Shown here in pieces: positions 6,155 through 9,021 of a stretch of 9,021 nucleotides of DNA. The stretch spans positions 1 to 9,021 of the forward strand of contig CAUHFS010000067.1 in NCBI GenBank assembly GCA_959605475.1, read 5' to 3'. Source of the DNA: an uncultured Collinsella sp. Lineage in GTDB: Bacteria > Actinomycetota > Coriobacteriia > Coriobacteriales > Coriobacteriaceae. A program made the translations under genes and the position numbers. Numbering within the stretch: position 1 is the first letter of the stretch; the number at the start of each line of letters is the position of its first letter. The notes beneath the pieces are model-generated. The model did not search any database, was not told the DNA's origin, and saw only the letters and a list, made by a program, of their open reading frames with translations.

Positions 6155-6459
6155 GGTCGCCAAATGTGGCACCAGATATTGAACTCAAGATCCGCGTGCG
6201 ATGATCTTCGCATCCCGTAGGGGCACTGGCTGATTGCATACGTCCTGACCGAGCGTGACCGCAACATGTTGGTCAAGCGCAATCTTTTGGATTATTTTGG
6301 CGTGAGCGGCTTGGTTTTGGTAGGATTTGTCAGCGGCTTGACTAAGGGCGTTTTATAACTGCCATGCAGGTAGCCGTGTTGGTAACGTTTTACCGACTTG
6401 TCAAATATCCCTCATTTATAATGCGTCTGCAAAATGACCAATTGCTTTGACCTGCTGAA
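6155..6459. other. Gene-poor spacer upstream of the NrdR box
   Basis: No firm gene is seen here. The stretch holds a 30-codon hydrophobic ORF (6266-6358), a 9-base direct repeat AGCGGCTTG (6305-6313 and 6332-6340), and a dyad GGTAA-CGTT-TTACC (6381-6394). It also has an isolated TATAAT (6417-6422) without a well-spaced -35; the nearby TTGTCA at 6398 is only 13 bases away. TTGACC (6447-6452) is a good -35 hexamer but has only a poor -10 at normal distance, inside the NrdR box. Confidence 0.5.
6266..6358 (+). CDS. Possible 30-residue hydrophobic small ORF or gene relic
   Basis: ATG 6266 opens a frame of 30 codons ending in TAA. The first dozen residues are partly charged (MLVKRNLLDYF), followed by a hydrophobic stretch (SGLVLVGFVSGL) and a Lys near the end, so it could be one short membrane segment. 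The same frame is open further upstream, to a TAG near 6215, without a good start. No clear ribosome site precedes the ATG. It could be a tiny membrane protein, the tail of a decayed membrane protein gene, or chance. Confidence 0.15.
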   Translation: MLVKRNLLDYFGVSGLVLVGFVSGLTKGVL

Positions 6460-6475
6460 ACACTATATGTTGTGT
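6460..6475 (+). promoter_or_regulatory. NrdR box 1 (operator of nrdD)
   Basis: ACACTATATGTTGTGT matches the known NrdR box consensus (ACACwATATaTwGTGT) at 15 of 16 positions. NrdR is an ATP-cone repressor that shuts down ribonucleotide reductase genes when dATP is plentiful. The site lies about 270 bases before nrdD, the kind of gene it controls, which makes this a strong call. Confidence 0.85.
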
Positions 6476-6505
6476 TTGAACTAAAAAAAGAATACAGGAT
6501 ATAGA
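6476..6505 (+). promoter_or_regulatory. Candidate nrdD promoter between and within NrdR boxes
   Basis: TTGAAC (6476-6481) and TATAGA (6500-6505) are spaced by 18 bases. The -35 directly follows NrdR box 1 and the -10 falls within the degenerate box 2, so bound NrdR would block polymerase. Transcription would start near 6512, giving a leader of about 220 nt before the nrdD ATG. The start point is inferred. Confidence 0.5.
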
Positions 6506-6507
6506 TG
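6492..6507 (+). promoter_or_regulatory. Candidate degenerate NrdR box 2
   Basis: ATACAGGATATAGATG matches the NrdR consensus at 10 of 16 positions. It begins 32 bases after box 1, about three helical turns, the spacing known for paired NrdR boxes. On its own it would not stand out; position is the main support. Confidence 0.45.
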
Positions 6508-6526
6508 CGTCTTTGTCGTATGATAG

Positions 6527-6706
6527 ATGGCGGACAGAGAACGAAGACCTTATTCGTCCCATTTGGACACGCCTTTGAGCCGCCTGATCGGCCGCGAGGA
6601 TTGTCCGCATGAGGACTTATGGTTTATCGAGAACACAGATTGCGCGACGGCGCCGCAAGACAGGGGCAAGCCCTGCCGGGTATCGTTTGGCTCTGAAGCG
6701 CAATGA
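6527..6706 (+). CDS. Possible 59-residue leader ORF upstream of nrdD
   Basis: ATG 6527 opens a 59-codon frame ending at TGA 6704-6706. That stop overlaps an ATG at 6703 that is in frame with nrdD (ATGA overlap), as in translational coupling. The product would be soluble and charged, with three Cys residues (in REDCPHED, NTDC and KPCR). I do not recognise it. No convincing ribosome site precedes it, and it uses several codons (AGA, AGG, TTA, ACA) avoided in nrdD, so it may be chance in an open GC-rich leader. Two other short frames also run through this leader. Confidence 0.2.
   Translation: MADRERRPYSSHLDTPLSRLIGREDCPHEDLWFIENTDCATAPQDRGKPCRVSFGSEAQ
6530..6675 (+). other. Structured 5' leader of nrdD
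   Basis: Several pairings fall in the presumed leader. A long-range stem GCGGACA (6530-6536) with TGTCCGC (6602-6608) would close a domain containing ACGAA/TTCGT (6541-6557) and GTCC/GGAC (6556-6568). Downstream are TTGCG/CGCAA (6640-6658) and CAGGG/CCCTG (6661-6675). GTCC (6603-6606) can instead pair with GGAC (6613-6616), which excludes the long-range stem. No known riboswitch class was recognised and no T-tract terminator is present, so function is open. Confidence 0.3.
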
Positions 6707-6732
6707 GGCTACGACGCGAAAGAGGCAAGAGG

Positions 6733-8955
6733 ATGAAGATCATCAAGCGCAGCGGCACCGAGGTTGTCTTTGACATCGATAAGATCGTCAATGCCATCCG
6801 CGCCGCAAACTTGGAGGTCGAGGAGAGCTCTCGTCTTACCGACCGCCAGGTGGTTTACGCGGCACAAAACGTCGCCGAGGCATGCGAGAACGCGGGCCAC
6901 ACCGTGTCGGTCGAGGAGATTCAGGATCTGGTCGAGGACGAGATCATGCGTCTCGACTGCTACGAGGTCGCTCGCCATTACATCATCTATCGCTATGTTC
7001 AGAGCCTGAAGCGCCAGAAGAACACGACCGACGACAAGATTCTGTCGCTGATCGAGTGCAACAACGAAGAGGTCAAGCAGGAGAACTCCAACAAGAATCC
7101 GACCGTCAATTCCGTTCAGCGTGACTACATGGCCGGCGAGATCTCCAAGGACCTGACTCAGCGTGTGCTGCTGCCCCAAGAGATCGTGGATGCCCATAAT
7201 GAGGGCCTGATCCATTTCCACGATTCGGATTACTTTGCCCAGCACATGCACAACTGCGACCTGGTGAACCTGGAGGACATGCTCCAGAACGGCACTGTTA
7301 TCTCGGGTACGCTGATTGAGAAGCCGCACAGCTTCTCGACCGCCTGCAACATCGCGACGCAGATCATCGCTCAGGTTGCTTCCTCCCAGTACGGCGGCCA
7401 GTCGATTTCGCTGACCCATCTTGCCCCGTTCGTCGAGGTGAGCCGTCAAAAGATTCGCGGCGAGGTCGCCCGCGAGCTCGAGGAGCTCGGCGTTTCCGCA
7501 TCTCCCGAAAAGGTCCGCGAGGTCGTTGAGGACCGTCTGCGTGACGAGATTCGTCGCGGCGTCCAGACGATCCAGTATCAGGTCGTGACGCTTATGACCA
7601 CGAACGGCCAGGCGCCGTTCGTGACGGTCTTTATGTATCTTAACGAGGCCCGTACGCCTCAGGAGAAGCACGACCTTGCCATGATCGTGGAGGAGACGCT
7701 TCGCCAGCGCTACGAGGGCGTTAAGAACGAGGCCGGCGTGTGGATTACCCCGGCATTCCCCAAGCTCATCTATGTACTCGAGGACGATAACGTTCACGAG
7801 AATTCCCCGTACTTCTACCTGACCCAGCTGGCCGCTAAGTGCACCGCCAAGCGCATGGTGCCCGACTATATCTCTGAGAAGAAGATGCGCGAGCTCAAGC
7901 TGTCGAAGGGCGAGACCGCGGGCAACGGCGACTGCTATACCTGCATGGGTTGCCGCAGCTTCCTGACGCCCGATCGCTCCGGTAACGGATTTAACAACGT
8001 GGCCAACGCGCTGAACTATGACCCGAACAAGCCCAAGTACTACGGTCGCTTTAACCAGGGCGTTGTGACCATCAACCTGCCCGATGTCGCGCTGAGCTCG
8101 CATCAGGACATGGACAAGTTCTGGAAGATCTTCGACGAGCGCCTTGAGCTATGCCACCGCGCCCTGCTGTGCCGTCATGAGCGTCTGATGGGTACGCTTT
8201 CGGATGCCGCACCGATTCTTTGGCAGTACGGTGCCCTCGCCCGCCTGAAGAAGGGCGAGACGATCGACAAGCTGCTCGTGGGCGGTTACTCCACCATTAG
8301 TCTGGGTTATGCCGGCCTGTACGAGTGCGTCAAGTACATGACGGGCCACAGCCACACCGAGAAGGAGGGCACGCCCTTTGCCATGGCCGTCATGCAGCGC
8401 ATGAACGACAAGTGCGCGGAGTGGAAGGCCGAAAGCGATATTGACTTCTCGCTGTACGGTACCCCGCTTGAGTCGACGACCTACAAGTTCGCCAAGTGCC
8501 TGCAGCGCCGTTTTGGTATTATCCCGGGCGTGACGGACAAGGGCTACATTACCAACAGCTATCACGTCCATGTGTCTGAGGAGATCGACGCATTCGACAA
8601 GCTCAAGTTCGAGGGTATGTTCCAGCAACTTTCGCCGGGCGGTGCCATCTCCTATGTCGAGGTTCCCAACATGCAGGACAACCTCAAGGCTGTCATCCGC
8701 GTGATGCAGTACATCTACGACAACATCATGTACGCCGAGCTCAACACCAAGAGCGATTATTGCCAGGTGTGCGGTTACGACGGCGAGATCAAGATTGTCG
8801 AGGATGACGGCAAGCTGGTGTGGGAGTGCCCCAATTGCGGCAACCGTGACCAGGAGAAGATGAATGTCGCCCGTCGCACGTGCGGTTACATCGGTACCCA
8901 GTTCTGGAACCAGGGTCGAACCGAGGAGATCCGCGACCGCGTGCTGCATCTCTAA
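6733..8955 (+). CDS. nrdD: Anaerobic (class III) ribonucleoside-triphosphate reductase
   Basis: This 740-residue cytoplasmic enzyme makes deoxynucleotides for DNA synthesis without oxygen. It reduces ribonucleoside triphosphates by glycyl-radical chemistry after activation by the SAM enzyme NrdG. Residues about 1-95 are an ATP-cone regulatory domain (MKIIKRSGTEVVFD), where dATP or ATP sets overall activity. HNCDL holds conserved Cys175. The finger loop CMGCRSF carries Cys404 and Cys407. Near the C-terminus C677-x2-C680 and C699-x2-C702 form the zinc site, and RRTCGYIG holds the radical Gly718, followed by the usual FWNQGRTEEI tail. All expected residues are present and length is normal. ATG 6733 is chosen because GAAAGAGG (6718-6725) lies 7 bases upstream and the N-terminus fits the family; ATG 6703 in frame would add ten mostly basic residues. 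An NrdR box upstream indicates dATP-linked repression. No nrdG is visible in the 66 bases after the stop. Confidence 0.97.
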   Translation: MKIIKRSGTEVVFDIDKIVNAIRAANLEVEESSRLTDRQVVYAAQNVAEACENAGHTVSVEEIQDLVEDEIMRLDCYEVARHYIIYRYVQSLKRQKNTTDDKILSLIECNNEEVKQENSNKNPTVNSVQRDYMAGEISKDLTQRVLLPQEIVDAHNEGLIHFHDSDYFAQHMHNCDLVNLEDMLQNGTVISGTLIEKPHSFSTACNIATQIIAQVASSQYGGQSISLTHLAPFVEVSRQKIRGEVARELEELGVSASPEKVREVVEDRLRDEIRRGVQTIQYQVVTLMTTNGQAPFVTVFMYLNEARTPQEKHDLAMIVEETLRQRYEGVKNEAGVWITPAFPKLIYVLEDDNVHENSPYFYLTQLAAKCTAKRMVPDYISEKKMRELKLSKGETAGNGDCYTCMGCRSFLTPDRSGNGFNNVANALNYDPNKPKYYGRFNQGVVTINLPDVALSSHQDMDKFWKIFDERLELCHRALLCRHERLMGTLSDAAPILWQYGALARLKKGETIDKLLVGGYSTISLGYAGLYECVKYMTGHSHTEKEGTPFAMAVMQRMNDKCAEWKAESDIDFSLYGTPLESTTYKFAKCLQRRFGIIPGVTDKGYITNSYHVHVSEEIDAFDKLKFEGMFQQLSPGGAISYVEVPNMQDNLKAVIRVMQYIYDNIMYAELNTKSDYCQVCGYDGEIKIVEDDGKLVWECPNCGNRDQEKMNVARRTCGYIGTQFWNQGRTEEIRDRVLHL

Positions 8956-9021
8956 TACCGCTCCGGGGCTGAACCGAGAGGGCCGCTTGGGCATTTGCTC
9001 GCTATTTCGGACAGTCCTGCG

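Noticed and set aside
5963..6220. ORF starting inside tRNA-Gly copy 3 (reads MAQLVEHNLAKVG)
   Set aside because: It is a translation of tRNA-Gly and tRNA-Val; the same peptide appears wherever this tRNA occurs and is a common annotation artefact.
6398..6422. Promoter TTGTCA / TATAAT upstream of the NrdR box
   Set aside because: The spacing is only 13 bases, too short for a normal housekeeping promoter, and no alternative -35 stands at 16-18 bases.
6709..8103. 464-codon reverse-strand ORF opposite nrdD, and a similar one at 8149-8994
   Set aside because: They are antisense shadows of a strongly codon-biased GC-rich gene. The nrdD frame has all family motifs, and the shadows have none.

Overview
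The window looks like chromosome from an anaerobic, moderately high-GC actinobacterium, most likely a gut member of the Coriobacteriia such as Collinsella. Three things point that way: an oxygen-sensitive class III ribonucleotide reductase, an alpha-glucosidase with the motifs of actinobacterial GH13 enzymes, and an RsbU-type phosphatase next to an RsbV/RsbW-like protein. The genus is an inference from gene content and style, not a database match. All genes are on the + strand, and no transposase, integrase or CRISPR array is visible.

Layout. (1) 71-299: tRNA-Leu(GAG) with its own promoter and terminator. (2) 326-3496: a two-gene signalling cassette. The first gene is a 781-residue PAS-GAF-PP2C phosphatase of the RsbU/SpoIIE type. 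The second is a 248-residue protein joining a STAS (anti-anti-sigma) domain to an RsbW-like ATPase/kinase domain. Together they hold the phosphatase, antagonist and kinase of a partner-switching system, but no sigma factor is nearby. (3) 3542-3941: tRNA-Gly(GCC), tRNA-Cys(GCA) and a second tRNA-Gly(GCC), each followed by a hairpin terminator, with only one recognisable promoter, at the head. (4) 4082-5815: a cytoplasmic GH13 alpha-glucosidase. (5) 5897-6154: a third identical tRNA-Gly(GCC) and tRNA-Val(GAC), with promoter and terminator. (6) 6155-6732: a 578-base stretch without a firm gene. It contains a near-perfect NrdR box, a degenerate second box about three helical turns away over a candidate promoter, and a leader of about 220 nt with hairpins and short ORFs. 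(7) 6733-8955: nrdD, the anaerobic ribonucleoside-triphosphate reductase. Its activase gene nrdG is not in the window.

The three tRNA promoters share one architecture: an A/T dyad ending in AAAAAAGT, a two-base step, then a TTGC-type -35 box. Points most worth a second look are the compact partner switch with a fused antagonist and kinase, the NrdR-controlled long leader of nrdD, the shared tRNA promoter element, and the terminators placed between tRNAs that lack promoters of their own.
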